A stretch of 64,000 nucleotides of DNA from Streptomyces sp. NBRC 110035 (GTDB lineage: Bacteria; Actinomycetota; Actinomycetes; Streptomycetales; Streptomycetaceae). The position numbers and the translations under genes are program-made. Each line of letters opens with the position of its first letter. The first letter of the stretch is position 1. The notes beneath the pieces were generated by a model. That model was given only the letters and a program-made list of their open reading frames with translations. It searched no databases and was not told the DNA's origin. The stretch covers positions 52,370-116,369 of the forward strand of contig NZ_BBNN01000019.1 of the NCBI RefSeq assembly GCF_000829695.1, read 5' to 3'. Below are positions 52,144 to 63,957 of the stretch, piece after piece.

Positions 52144-52187
52144 GGACGGTGAGGGGCGCGGTGGTGGACGGTGAGGGGCGCGATGGT
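52144..52187. repeat. Two tandem copies of a 22-bp repeat
   Basis: GGACGGTGAGGGGCGCGGTG plus GT is repeated at once (52166-52187) with one change (GGTGGT to GATGGT). A partial third GGACG follows. It lies between the SDR start and the WS/DGAT stop. Confidence 0.7.
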
Positions 52188-52205
52188 GGACGCGGCGACG
52201 GCCGG

Positions 52206-53627
52206 TCAGGCGTCGCACGCGGTGAGGAGCGTCTCCACCTCCTCGGTCACCGCGGCGGCCAGCCGGTCGAGGTCGGGGACGGCGGTACCGTCGGCGACCA
52301 GTCCGTAGTGGACGTGTCCGCGGTAGGTGGAGACGGCGACCGCCAGGGAGTGCCCGGGAGCGAGCGGCGCGAAGGGGAAGACGGAGCCGAGCGGGTCGCC
52401 GCCGAGCCGCAGTCCGAAGCCGGGCAGCGGCACGCTGGTGACCAGGACGTCGAACCAGAGCCGGGCCGCCTGGCCGAGCAGTGGTCCGCCGAGCCGGTGG
52501 CCGAGCGGCGGAACGTGGTCGGCGAGCAGGGCGACGGCGCCGGCGCCCCGGTTCGGTCCCGCGTCCTTGTTGCGGTCCATGGCGGTGCGCACCAGGGCGA
52601 GACGGGCGAGCGGTCGCGCCTCGTCGACCGGAAGCCTCGTCAGGTAGCCGGAGAGCCGGTTGCCCTGGGGATGCGCGGTGCGGGGACGGCGCCGGGAGAC
52701 GGGGACGAGGGCTCGCGGGGCGACACCCTCACTGCCGTCGCCGCGCTCGTCGAGCCAGCGGCGCAGGGCGCCGGCGACGACGGCGATCAGCACGTCGTTG
52801 ACGGTGCCGCCGACGCTCTTGCGGATCCGGTGCACGTCGTCGAGGTCGAGGACCACCCCGGCGGTGCGGCGGGTGCCGCTGGGTTCGCAGGTGAGCGCGG
52901 GCGACGAGCGCACGTCGAGGGTGGAGCGGGCGACACAGGCGCCGATGTCCAGGGCCCGGCCCGCGTCGGACAGGGCTCCGCGGACGAGGCCGGGCACGTC
53001 CCGCACGTCCGGGAGCAGTCCGCGCGGGGGCGCGGCGGGGCGCGGCCGGGGGGTGGGCAGGTCCATCGGGTCCATCAGGGCCGCGGCGAGGGTGAGGGCC
53101 CGCAGTCCGTCGGCGAGGGCGTGGTGGAACTTGAACAGGACGGCGAAGGAGACGCCGCCCTCCCCCGGCAGCACATGGGCCTCCCAGGGCGGCCGGGTGC
53201 GCTCCAGGGGGCGTCCCATGAGCCGGCCCGCCGCCGCGTGGAAGTCGGCGGCGGGGGCGTGCAGCCGGACGTGGTTCAGCGGATCGAAGCCGGGGTCGGT
53301 CTCCCGTTCGGCGCCGCCGAAGGCGAGCGTCTGGCGCAGCGCGGAGCCGAGCGGCCGGCGGAGGGCGGCGCCGAGCGCGGTGGCGGACGGGCGGCGCAGG
53401 ACCGACGGGGAGGAGGGGCCCCAGGCCAGGGGCCGCCACACGTCGCGGATGCGCATGCGCAGGCCGGGCACGGCGGCGGCGCGGGCGGCGAGCAGATCCG
53501 CGGCATGGGCGGCCGCGGCGGGCGAACGGGCCGAGAAGACCCCGAGGGCCCCGAGATGCATGGGGTGCTCGGCGGACTCGATGTTCCAGAACGCCAGGTC
53601 GAGAGGAGCGAGCGGGTCTGCGTTCAC
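52206..53627 (-). CDS. Wax ester synthase/diacylglycerol acyltransferase (WS/DGAT)
   Basis: This 473-residue enzyme makes triacylglycerol or wax esters from acyl-CoA. The catalytic HHxxxDG is FHHALADG at 168-174. Other family marks are PLDLAFWNIESAEHPMHLGA at the start, PPWEAHVLPGEGG, GTVNDVLIAVVAGALRRWL and the NRLSGYLTRLPV block near 310. It is amphipathic and probably membrane-associated. ATG 53627 has weak pairing upstream (CGAGGCAAGCCC). A TGACCG/CGGTCA palindrome lies 48 nt upstream, so a TetR-type repressor, not encoded nearby, may control it. Confidence 0.93.
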   Translation of the reverse strand: MNADPLAPLDLAFWNIESAEHPMHLGALGVFSARSPAAAAHAADLLAARAAAVPGLRMRIRDVWRPLAWGPSSPSVLRRPSATALGAALRRPLGSALRQTLAFGGAERETDPGFDPLNHVRLHAPAADFHAAAGRLMGRPLERTRPPWEAHVLPGEGGVSFAVLFKFHHALADGLRALTLAAALMDPMDLPTPRPRPAAPPRGLLPDVRDVPGLVRGALSDAGRALDIGACVARSTLDVRSSPALTCEPSGTRRTAGVVLDLDDVHRIRKSVGGTVNDVLIAVVAGALRRWLDERGDGSEGVAPRALVPVSRRRPRTAHPQGNRLSGYLTRLPVDEARPLARLALVRTAMDRNKDAGPNRGAGAVALLADHVPPLGHRLGGPLLGQAARLWFDVLVTSVPLPGFGLRLGGDPLGSVFPFAPLAPGHSLAVAVSTYRGHVHYGLVADGTAVPDLDRLAAAVTEEVETLLTACDA

Positions 53628-53674
53628 GGGCTTGCCTCGCGTCGACGACGGGGGGACCAGCAGTCAACCGTCCG

Positions 53675-53690
53675 TGACCGATTACGGTCA
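53675..53690. promoter_or_regulatory. Operator-like inverted repeat upstream of WS/DGAT
   Basis: TGACCG-ATTA-CGGTCA is a 6-4-6 inverted repeat; on the minus strand it overlaps TTGACC, a possible -35. It lies 48 nt before the WS/DGAT start. Confidence 0.55.
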
Positions 53691-53729
53691 AGTACGATCA
53701 CGCCACACACAGTTAACATCAGATTACGT

Positions 53730-53766
53730 CTCCGCCCCTCCCGCCGGTTCGGCGGGAGGGGCGGAG
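53730..53766 (-). terminator. Strong hairpin terminator after the GH2 gene
   Basis: A perfect 17-bp stem (53730-53746 with 53750-53766) closes a GTT loop, the longest perfect stem seen in the window. It lies 176 nt beyond the stop of the glycosidase gene and upstream of WS/DGAT. Confidence 0.7.
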
Positions 53767-53941
53767 CCCGGGGGGCGGACGGGGTCACCGCCGTCCGGCC
53801 GGGACCTCCCGACGGAGCGTCAGAAGGCTTTCCCGGAAAGCCGTACCGGGCGGCATCCGGCGCGCCCTTCGGGAGGGAACCCGCAACGGCACCCGGGGCA
53901 CGAACGCCACCCGGACGGGTGCGGGCCGCCGGAGGAACCGC

Positions 53942-56569
53942 TCACCTCGCGGCGCCCTGTGCCGGGCACCCCGCGGGCCGCGCGCGCGAGGCGTCCCGGA
54001 TCAGGGCGTCATGGGCGGCCCTCACCCGGGCGACGTCCGGCTTCAGTACGCGCCGGTCGTAGGTGAGCAGGCCGTTCAGCTCGCCCTCCACGTCCGAGAT
54101 CTGCGTGTACACGGCGCCGTTGCTGCCCCGGCAGACCAGGGCCCGTACCTCGTCGAGCTTGGTGAGGTAGTCCTCGGTGTAGGTCTCCGGGTCGACGTCG
54201 ACGTACGACTGCTGGACCGCCCAGGCGTGGCCGGGCACCGCGAGGCCGAGGCCGCCGTACTCACCGGTGACCAGGGCGCGCCGTCCGTCCGGGCCCGGTG
54301 GGAGCGCCGGGCTGGGATAGCCGTGTTCGTCCATGATGTCGCCGGCGTTGCCGTCGGCGCCGAGGTTGAGTCCCGACTGGTTGTTGACCAGGCGCGACGG
54401 ATCCCAGGCCTTGGCCTGTTCGGCGATGCGGCCGATGTCGTACTGGCCCCAGCCCTCGTTGAAGGTGACCCACATGACGACGGACGGGCTGCTGAGGTGC
54501 TCGTCGATCATCTGCTTCATCTCGCGCTCGTAGCGGGCGCGGGAGGAGGCGTCGGGGTTCACCCCGGCCCTCATGGAGGGCATGTCCTGCCACACCATCA
54601 GTCCCAGCCGGTCGGCCCAGTAGAACCAGCGGTCCGGCTCGACCTTGATGTGTTTGCGCACGGAGTTGAACCCGAGTTCCTTGTGCACGCGCAGGTCGTA
54701 CGCGAGAGCCTCGTCGGTGGGTGCGGTGTGCAGACCGTCGGGCCAGAAGCCCTGGTCGAGGGTGGCCATCAGGAAGACCGGTTCGCCGTTGAGGACCGTA
54801 CGCGGCACCCCGTCGATCTCCTCGACGGCGATCGAGCGCATCCCGAAGTAGCTGCCGACGCGGTCGGCGCCGACGGTAACCTCGAGCCGGTACAGGAACG
54901 GGTCGTCGGGGGACCACAGCCGCGGGTCCGCGATCCTCAGGTCCAGCGGCTCCCCGGTGCGGCCGGTCGCCGTGGCGACCCTGCGCCGTCCGTCGTAGGC
55001 GGTCGCCCTGACGGGTACGCCGTCGCGGACGCCCGCCGCCTCCACGGTGAGCCGTTCGCCGGGCACGTCGGGCACCAGCTTCAGGGAGTCGACGTGATCA
55101 CGGGCGACCGGCTCCATCCAGACCGTCTGCCAGATGCCCGAGCTGGGCGTGTACCAGATGCCGCTGGGGTCCAGGCGCTGCTTGCCGAGCGGCGGGTTCT
55201 CGCCGTTCGCGGCGTCGGTGGGGTCGTACACGCCGACGATGAGTTCCTGGCTGCGGCCGGGCTTCAGCGCGTCGGTGACGTCGGCGCTGAATTTGTCGTA
55301 CCCGCCCTCGTGGGCGGCGACCTTCGTGCCGTTGACGTACACCTCGGACCGCCAGTCGACCGCGCCGAAGTTCAGCCGCAGCCGCTTGCCGGAGCCGATG
55401 CGCCAGTCGCGGGGGACGGTGAAGGTGCGGCGGTACCACATGCGGTCCTCGTGCCGCTGGATGCCGGAGAGCCGGGACTCCACCGGGTACGGGACGAGGA
55501 TGCGCTCCCCCAGCGTCTTCCCGACGGGCGGCCGCTCTCCCTCCTCGGCGGCGGCGAACTGCCACTGCCCGTTGAGGTTGCGCCACTGGTCGCGGGTGAG
55601 CTGGGGGCGGGGGTACTCGGGGAGGGCGTTGTCCGGGCCCACTTCCTCGGCCCACTCGGTGGCGAGTTCGTGGGTGGAGCGGTTGGGCCCGCTGCTCATG
55701 AACACGTCCACGGGGTTGCCGTCGGCGGTGGCCAGGCCGCCCCGGCCGTCGTAGCGGACGTCGGCGGTTCCGCGCGCGGTGCCCGTCCTGTTGCCGACGA
55801 CGGGTTCGCCGAGCGTGACGAGCAGGGCCCTGGGGTCGGCCGGGTCCCGCTCGGCGCCGGTCAGCGGCCACTGCGCACCGCCGATGACCGCGTCGACGTG
55901 GTCGGTGAGTTCGGCCGGGGGCTCGGCGAGCGGGCGCGGGAAGTCGAGCTTCAGGGTGCGTCCGGATCCGAGGACGGTGGCGGCGAGGGCGCCGTCGTAG
56001 TCGAAGCCGTCCGGCAGCCGGAACGCGGACTGCGGTACGGCTTCCTTGGTGCCGCCGGGCTCGGTCCAGCGCAGGTGGAGGTTGGAGCCGCCGTAGTGCT
56101 CGAAGTACTCGACCTTGATGTCGTGGGCCCGGCCGGCGGTCAGCTCGATCGGCTCGGCACTCTGTTCGCGGTCCCAGTCGTCGACCCAGTGGTCGATGGC
56201 GAGCCGGCCGTCGACCCACAGCCGGAAGCCGTTGTCTCCGATGATCGAGAAGGTGTGCGCGCCGGTCTCCTCCGGCACGATCTTCCCGGTCCAGCGGACG
56301 CTGACGTCGTCCGACCGGCCGGTGGTGAAGTTCAGCCGCGGCTCCAGGTTGTCGAAGTCGAGGTGCGGGTCGAAGGCGGTGGCCTTGAGCTCGTGGAAGT
56401 CGAAGGCGCCGGAGGCGGACTGCGTGTAGTACTCGCCCTTCAGTCCGTGGATCTCCACCGGGTCGTCCTCGGCCGCGGTCGCGGCCGGGCCGGTGGCGGT
56501 GAGCCCTGTGACTCCCAGCGCGGCGGCCAGGAACAGGGTGAAACGGTCTCTGAGTCGTCCGATGCGCAC
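53942..56569 (-). CDS. Secreted GH2 glycosidase with PA14 domain
   Basis: The 875-residue exported hydrolase has a signal peptide (about 1-33, FTLFLAAALGVTGLTATGPA, cleavage near ATAAEDD), a PA14 carbohydrate-binding module (about 40-175: LKGEYYTQSASGAFDFHELK; NGFRLWVDGRLAIDHWVDDW), then GH2 sugar-binding, immunoglobulin-like and TIM-barrel domains. Acid/base Glu is in VTFNEGWGQYD, nucleophile Glu in VTGEYGGLG. Likely beta-galactosidase, glucuronidase or mannosidase type. GTG 56569 follows ACGGAGGATCC. The frame is open to 56710, but the signal peptide and ribosome site decide. Confidence 0.92.
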   Translation of the reverse strand: MRIGRLRDRFTLFLAAALGVTGLTATGPAATAAEDDPVEIHGLKGEYYTQSASGAFDFHELKATAFDPHLDFDNLEPRLNFTTGRSDDVSVRWTGKIVPEETGAHTFSIIGDNGFRLWVDGRLAIDHWVDDWDREQSAEPIELTAGRAHDIKVEYFEHYGGSNLHLRWTEPGGTKEAVPQSAFRLPDGFDYDGALAATVLGSGRTLKLDFPRPLAEPPAELTDHVDAVIGGAQWPLTGAERDPADPRALLVTLGEPVVGNRTGTARGTADVRYDGRGGLATADGNPVDVFMSSGPNRSTHELATEWAEEVGPDNALPEYPRPQLTRDQWRNLNGQWQFAAAEEGERPPVGKTLGERILVPYPVESRLSGIQRHEDRMWYRRTFTVPRDWRIGSGKRLRLNFGAVDWRSEVYVNGTKVAAHEGGYDKFSADVTDALKPGRSQELIVGVYDPTDAANGENPPLGKQRLDPSGIWYTPSSGIWQTVWMEPVARDHVDSLKLVPDVPGERLTVEAAGVRDGVPVRATAYDGRRRVATATGRTGEPLDLRIADPRLWSPDDPFLYRLEVTVGADRVGSYFGMRSIAVEEIDGVPRTVLNGEPVFLMATLDQGFWPDGLHTAPTDEALAYDLRVHKELGFNSVRKHIKVEPDRWFYWADRLGLMVWQDMPSMRAGVNPDASSRARYEREMKQMIDEHLSSPSVVMWVTFNEGWGQYDIGRIAEQAKAWDPSRLVNNQSGLNLGADGNAGDIMDEHGYPSPALPPGPDGRRALVTGEYGGLGLAVPGHAWAVQQSYVDVDPETYTEDYLTKLDEVRALVCRGSNGAVYTQISDVEGELNGLLTYDRRVLKPDVARVRAAHDALIRDASRARPAGCPAQGAAR

Positions 56570-56603
56570 GGATCCTCCGTCTGTGAGGAAGGTGACGGCT
56601 CTC

Positions 56604-56643
56604 TGCTCGGTTCGCGTGCTCAGTGCTCGGTTCGCGTGCTCGG
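56604..56643. repeat. 20-bp direct tandem repeat in the GH2 leader
   Basis: TGCTCGGTTCGCGTGCTCAG is followed at once by a copy differing only in the nineteenth base (CGG end). The repeats lie between the ribosome site and the operator-like palindrome. Confidence 0.75.
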
Positions 56644-56670
56644 TGTTCTGTTCTGTGCGTTGTGTGTGGC

Positions 56671-56686
56671 TGTACAACGTTGTCAC
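56671..56686. promoter_or_regulatory. LacI-family operator candidate upstream of GH2
   Basis: TGTACAACGTTGTCAC has the perfect core ACAACGTTGT and nearly equals the LacI-family form TGACAACGTTGTCA. It lies 102 nt before the GH2 start. No LacI gene is in the window. Confidence 0.6.
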
Positions 56687-56742
56687 GAACAGTACTTGGC
56701 ATAACAGCACGGTTTCCGCCGCTCGTCCAGGGACATGACAAA

Positions 56743-56770
56743 GGCCCCGGTGGTCGCACCGACCGGGGCC
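56743..56770 (-). terminator. Terminator of the glgA-glgC unit
   Basis: GGCCCCGGT (56743-56751) pairs with ACCGGGGCC (56762-56770) across a 10-nt loop and is followed on the minus strand by TTTGTC. It is 47 nt beyond the glgC stop. Confidence 0.65.
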
Positions 56771-56816
56771 CGCCCCTCCCGCACCACCGCGCCCGTCCTG
56801 CCGGCGGGCGCGGGCG

Positions 56817-58037
56817 CTACGGCACCAGTTGTCCCTTGCCGAGGGCGATCACCCCGCTCTTGGAAACCGTGTACAGCTCCGCGTCCCGCTCCGGGTTGAC
56901 GCCGATGGTCGCGCCGGGCGGTACCTCCACGTTCTTGTCCAGGACGGCACCGCGCACCACCGCGCCCCGTCCGATGTGCACGTTGTCGTGCAGTACCGAG
57001 CCCTGGACCACGGCCCCCTGGTCGATCACCACACCCGGTGACAGCACGGACCGGGTGACCTGGCCGCGGATCAGGCAGCCGGCGCTGATGATGGACTCGC
57101 CCGCCATGCCGCCGGCGTTGAACCGGGCCGGCGAGAGCTGGCCGGAGTGGGTGTAGACGGGCCACTGCCGGTTGTAGAGGTTGAAGGCGGGGCGCTCGGC
57201 GATCAGGTCCATGTGGGCCTCGTAGTAGGCGTCCAGTGTGCCGACGTCCCGCCAGTAGCCCTGGTCGCGGCTGGTCTCGCCGGGCACGTGGTTGGAGCTG
57301 AAGTCGTAGAGACAGGCCTCGCCCCGCTCGGTGAGCTGGGGCAGGATCGAGCCGCCCATGTCGTGCACCGAGTGCTCGTCCTCGGCGTCCCGCTGGAGCG
57401 CCTCGACGAGGGCCTTGGTGGTGAAGACGTAGTTGCCCATGGAGGCGAAGACGCGCTGGGGGTCGCCCTCGAGGCCCGGAGGATCGGTGGGCTTCTCCAG
57501 GAAACGCTCCACGGTCCGGCCGTCCGGGCCCGGGGTGATCACGCCGAAGGAGGAGGACTCGGCGCGCGGCACCCTGATCCCCGCCACCGTGACGCCGGCA
57601 CCGCTTTCGATGTGCTGGGCGAGCATCTGGCGCGGGTCCATGCGGTAGACGTGGTCGGCGCCGAACACCGCCACGTACTCCGGCCGCTCGTCGTACACCA
57701 GGTTCAGCGACTGGAGGATGGCGTCGGCGCTGCCCAGGTACCAGCGCGGGCCGAGCCGCTGCTGGGCGGGGACGGGGGTGACGTAGTTGCCGAGCAGGCT
57801 GGACATCCGCCAGGTGGTGGTGATGTGCCGGTCCAGCGAGTGCGACTTGTACTGGGTCAGCACGCAGATCCGCAGGATGTCGCCGTTGACCAGGTTGGAC
57901 AGGACGAAGTCGACCAGCCGGTAGGTGCCGCCGAAGGTGACCGCCGGCTTGGCGCGGTCGGCGGTCAGGGGCATCAGACGTTTGCCCTCGCCGCCCGCCA
58001 GCACGATTCCCAGGACCGAAGGACCACCACGACGCAC
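56817..58037 (-). CDS. glgC: Glucose-1-phosphate adenylyltransferase (GlgC)
   Basis: The 406-residue enzyme makes ADP-glucose from ATP and glucose-1-phosphate. It has the N-terminal nucleotidyl-transfer motif [40 protein letters not shown], the [10 protein letters not shown] metal site, FLEKPTDPP (G1P site) and a C-terminal left-handed beta-helix. GTG 58037 is chosen ([10 protein letters not shown]) because GGGGAG lies 6 nt upstream and actinobacterial GlgC begins this way; ATG 58067 is in frame but less likely. It follows glgA by 52 nt on the same strand. Confidence 0.94.
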   Translation of the reverse strand: MRRGGPSVLGIVLAGGEGKRLMPLTADRAKPAVTFGGTYRLVDFVLSNLVNGDILRICVLTQYKSHSLDRHITTTWRMSSLLGNYVTPVPAQQRLGPRWYLGSADAILQSLNLVYDERPEYVAVFGADHVYRMDPRQMLAQHIESGAGVTVAGIRVPRAESSSFGVITPGPDGRTVERFLEKPTDPPGLEGDPQRVFASMGNYVFTTKALVEALQRDAEDEHSVHDMGGSILPQLTERGEACLYDFSSNHVPGETSRDQGYWRDVGTLDAYYEAHMDLIAERPAFNLYNRQWPVYTHSGQLSPARFNAGGMAGESIISAGCLIRGQVTRSVLSPGVVIDQGAVVQGSVLHDNVHIGRGAVVRGAVLDKNVEVPPGATIGVNPERDAELYTVSKSGVIALGKGQLVP

Positions 58038-58089
58038 GGCCGCTCCCCTCACGCCGAATTTCCCCATCCATGCCCCCGGGCGGCTGCCG

Positions 58090-59241
58090 CTAAGCCTGTT
58101 TGCGGATCTCCTCGTAGAGCAGGACCGTACGGCGGGCCACCGCGTCCCAGCCGAACTCGCCGACCGCGCGCTCCCGCCCGGCCCCGCCCATCCGCCGGGC
58201 GGCCTCCGGGTCGCCGACGACGGAGTCCAGAGCCCGCGCGAGGCCCTGCTCGAAGGCGTCGTCCACGGGGACGAGCACTCCGGTCACGCCGTCCTCCACG
58301 ACCTCGGGAATGCCGCCGACCCGCGAGGCGACCACGGGGGTGCCGCAGGCCATCGCCTCCAGGTTGACGATGCCGAGCGGCTCGTACACCGACGGACACA
58401 CGAACGCGGCGGCATGGGTGAGCAGCTGGACCACCTCGGGGCGCGGCAGCATCTGCGGGATCCAGTGCACGCCCGCGCGCACCCGGCTCAGTTCCTCGTA
58501 CAGCTCGCGGAACTCCCGCTCGATCTCCGGGGTGTCGGGGGCGCCCGCGCAGAGCACGACCTGCGCGGCCGGATCGATGCCGCGCACCGCCCGCAGCAGT
58601 TGGGGCACGCCCTTCTGCCGGGTGATGCGGCCGACGAACAGGACGTACGGCCGGGACCGGTCGAGACCGATCCGGTCCAGCGCTTCGGTACCGGGGTCGG
58701 GCCGGTACAGCCGGGTGTCGATCCCGTTGTGCACGACGTGCACCCTGGCCGGGTCGAGGGCCGGGTAGCAGCCGAGGATGTCCTCGCGCATGGCGGCGGA
58801 GACGGCGATCACCGCGTCGGCGGCCTCGACGGCGGTGCGCTCGGCCCACCCCGACAGGGCGTAACCTCCGCCGAGCTGTTCGGCCTTCCAGGGACGCAGG
58901 GGTTCCAGCGAGTGGGCGGTCATCACGTGCGGAATGCCGTACAGCTCCTTGGCGAGGTGGCCGCCGAGGTTGGCGTACCAGGTGTGGGAGTGGACGAGTT
59001 CGCGGCCCTCGAGCGCCGCCGCCATGGCGAGGTCCACGGAGAAGGTGCGCAGCGCGTCGTTGGCGCCGTCGAGGGCGGTCCAGGGGCGGTGGCGCCGCAC
59101 GCCGTCGGTGCGGCCCTCACCCCAGCAGTGCACCTCCAGGTCCACCAGGGGGCGCAGTTCCCGGGCCAGGAACTCGGCATGGACGCCCGCGCCGCCGTAC
59201 ACGTCCGGGGGGTACTCCCGGGTCAGTAGTCCCACTCGCAC
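58090..59241 (-). CDS. glgA: ADP-glucose-dependent glycosyltransferase GlgA (Corynebacterium type, possibly GlgM)
   Basis: This 383-residue GT4/GT5-like enzyme begins [20 protein letters not shown] and has [33 protein letters not shown] and the C-terminal [20 protein letters not shown] donor-site block. Members of this actinobacterial group were first named glycogen synthase, but the mycobacterial one makes maltose-1-phosphate from ADP-glucose and glucose-1-phosphate (GlgM) for the GlgE pathway. Either role is possible. GTG 59241 follows GGGGG; ATG 59277 is an alternative. It is the first gene of the glgA-glgC unit. Confidence 0.9.
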   Translation of the reverse strand: MRVGLLTREYPPDVYGGAGVHAEFLARELRPLVDLEVHCWGEGRTDGVRRHRPWTALDGANDALRTFSVDLAMAAALEGRELVHSHTWYANLGGHLAKELYGIPHVMTAHSLEPLRPWKAEQLGGGYALSGWAERTAVEAADAVIAVSAAMREDILGCYPALDPARVHVVHNGIDTRLYRPDPGTEALDRIGLDRSRPYVLFVGRITRQKGVPQLLRAVRGIDPAAQVVLCAGAPDTPEIEREFRELYEELSRVRAGVHWIPQMLPRPEVVQLLTHAAAFVCPSVYEPLGIVNLEAMACGTPVVASRVGGIPEVVEDGVTGVLVPVDDAFEQGLARALDSVVGDPEAARRMGGAGRERAVGEFGWDAVARRTVLLYEEIRKQA

Positions 59242-59609
59242 CCGCGGACCCCCTGTCTGAAAGGACGTTGCCCTCATGGTCACCCGGACGGGGCGCCCGG
59301 GGAAGGGCGTCCCGGGCGGGACCACGGAACCGGGCGGTACCGCGGAGTGTTCCGCGGTACCCGGAGTACCGCGGGAATGCCGGCACGAAGCCCCCCGGGG
59401 GAAGCCGTCAGGGTCCGTCCGCCCCGTCGTCCTCCCGGGTACCCACCCAGGGGATGACGGGGGCGTCTTCGTACTCCATCGGCAGTAGGACTCATTGGGT
59501 GCTCAGGGACGACGACGGGAACACCGGAAAAAGGCATCGTGTTGTCCATGAAAGCCGACTGTTCGCCGCGCCGGGGTCGGCGCCCCGGTCTCCCGCAGAG
59601 GAGCTGCCG
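59242..59609. other. 368-bp region with a cluster of inverted repeats between glgA and the DMT gene
   Basis: No gene is supported. Nested inverted repeats occupy 59294-59375: CGCCCGGG...CCCGGGCG, then GGTACCGCGGA-GTGT-TCCGCGGTACC (59336-59361) with another AGTACCGCGGGAA half-copy to its right. It separates divergently transcribed genes. Confidence 0.55.
59336..59361. promoter_or_regulatory. Perfect 11-bp inverted repeat with extra half-site
   Basis: GGTACCGCGGA (59336-59346) and TCCGCGGTACC (59351-59361) are perfect arms around GTGT; a third GTACCGCGG copy starts at 59366. It lies 95 nt upstream of the glgA start and 250 nt before the DMT gene. Confidence 0.6.
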
Positions 59610-62517
<2,908 letters not shown>

Positions 62518-63957
62518 ATGAGCAGTTCAGCGCAGATCGGCGTCACGGGTCTCGCGGTCATGGGCCGCAACCTCGCGCGCAACTTCGCCCGCAACGGCTA
62601 CACGGTCGCGGTGCACAACCGGACGGCGGCGCGTACGCACGCCCTGGTGGAGGAGTTCGGGCACGAGGGCGGCTTCGTGGCGGCCGAGACGGCGAAGGAG
62701 TTCGTGGCGGCGCTGGAGCGCCCGCGGCGGCTGGTCGTCATGGTGAAGGCCGGTGAGCCGACGGACGCGGTGATCGAGGAGTTCGCGCCGCTGCTGGAAC
62801 CCGGTGACATGATCATCGACGGTGGCAACGCCCACTTCGCCGACACCCGGCGCCGTGAGCGCGCGCTGCGGGAGCAGGGCATCCACTTCGTCGGCACGGG
62901 CGTCTCCGGTGGCGAGGAGGGCGCGCTCAACGGACCGAGCATCATGCCGGGTGGCTCGAAGGAGTCGTACGAGTCGCTGGGTCCGATGCTGGAGAGGATC
63001 TCGGCGAAGGCGGCCGACGGGGCGCCCTGCGTGACCCATGTCGGTCCCGACGGCGCCGGGCACTTCGTGAAGATGGTGCACAACGGCATCGAGTACGCCG
63101 ACATGCAGCTGATCGGCGAGGCGTACCAGTTGCTGCGCGATGTCGCCGGGTACGCGCCGGCGCAGATCGCGGACATCTTCCGTACCTGGAACACCGGCCG
63201 GCTGGACTCGTACCTGATCGAGATCACGGCCGAGGTGCTCTCCCACGTGGACGCGGCCACGGGCAAGCCGTTCGTCGACGTGGTCGTCGACCAGGCGGAG
63301 CAGAAGGGCACGGGCCGCTGGACCGTGCAGATCGCGCTCGATCTGGGCGTGCCGGTCTCGGGGATCGCGGAGGCGGTGTTCGCGCGTTCGCTGTCGGGGC
63401 ACGCGGCGCTGCGCGAGGCCTCGCGCGGGCTCGCGGGTCCGACGGCCGCGCCGCTCGGCGAGGCAGAGGCCGCGGCGTTCGCGGACCGGGTGGAGCAGGC
63501 GCTGTACGCGTCGAAGATCGTGTCGTACACGCAGGGCTTCCACGAGATCGCCGCGGGCAGTGAGGAGTACGGCTGGGACATCGACCTCGGCGCGGTCTCC
63601 GCACTCTGGCGCGGCGGGTGCATCATCCGTGCGGCCTTCCTGGACCGTATCCGCGCCGCATACGACGCCCGTGCCGATCTGCCGAGCCTGCTGTCGGACG
63701 AGACGTTCGCGCGGGAGATCGCCGACGCGCAGGACGACTGGCGCGAGGTGCTGGTCGCCGCGACCCGCCAGGGCGTGCCGACCCCCGGTTTCGCCGCGGC
63801 CCTCGCCTATTACGACGCCCTGCGCGCGGAGCGTCTTCCGGCCGCGCTCACCCAGGGGCAGCGGGACTACTTCGGCGCGCACACCTACCGGCGCACCGAC
63901 CGCGACGGGTCGTTCCACACGCTGTGGGGCGACGACCGCAGCGAGGTCACCGCGTAG
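62518..63957 (+). CDS. gndA: 6-phosphogluconate dehydrogenase (decarboxylating, NADP-type)
   Basis: The 479-residue enzyme converts 6-phosphogluconate to ribulose-5-phosphate with reduction of NADP. N-terminal Rossmann motif IGVTGLAVMGRNLARNFARN, cofactor-selective NRT (VHNRTAARTH), the substrate segment GTGVSGGEEGALNGPSIMPGG, catalytic Lys in GAGHFVKMVHNGIEY, and QKGTGRWTVQIALDLGVP are all intact. Length fits the long (EC 1.1.1.44) form; it is not the short decarboxylating type. ATG 62518 follows AGGAG at 8 nt. The gene is divergent from the Rpf/M23 gene. Confidence 0.95.
   Translation: MSSSAQIGVTGLAVMGRNLARNFARNGYTVAVHNRTAARTHALVEEFGHEGGFVAAETAKEFVAALERPRRLVVMVKAGEPTDAVIEEFAPLLEPGDMIIDGGNAHFADTRRRERALREQGIHFVGTGVSGGEEGALNGPSIMPGGSKESYESLGPMLERISAKAADGAPCVTHVGPDGAGHFVKMVHNGIEYADMQLIGEAYQLLRDVAGYAPAQIADIFRTWNTGRLDSYLIEITAEVLSHVDAATGKPFVDVVVDQAEQKGTGRWTVQIALDLGVPVSGIAEAVFARSLSGHAALREASRGLAGPTAAPLGEAEAAAFADRVEQALYASKIVSYTQGFHEIAAGSEEYGWDIDLGAVSALWRGGCIIRAAFLDRIRAAYDARADLPSLLSDETFAREIADAQDDWREVLVAATRQGVPTPGFAAALAYYDALRAERLPAALTQGQRDYFGAHTYRRTDRDGSFHTLWGDDRSEVTA

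Noticed and set aside
59241..59325. Longer GlgA start at 59325 or 59277
   Set aside because: Family proteins begin at the [12 protein letters not shown] segment; the extension has no similarity. ATG 59277 cannot be fully excluded.
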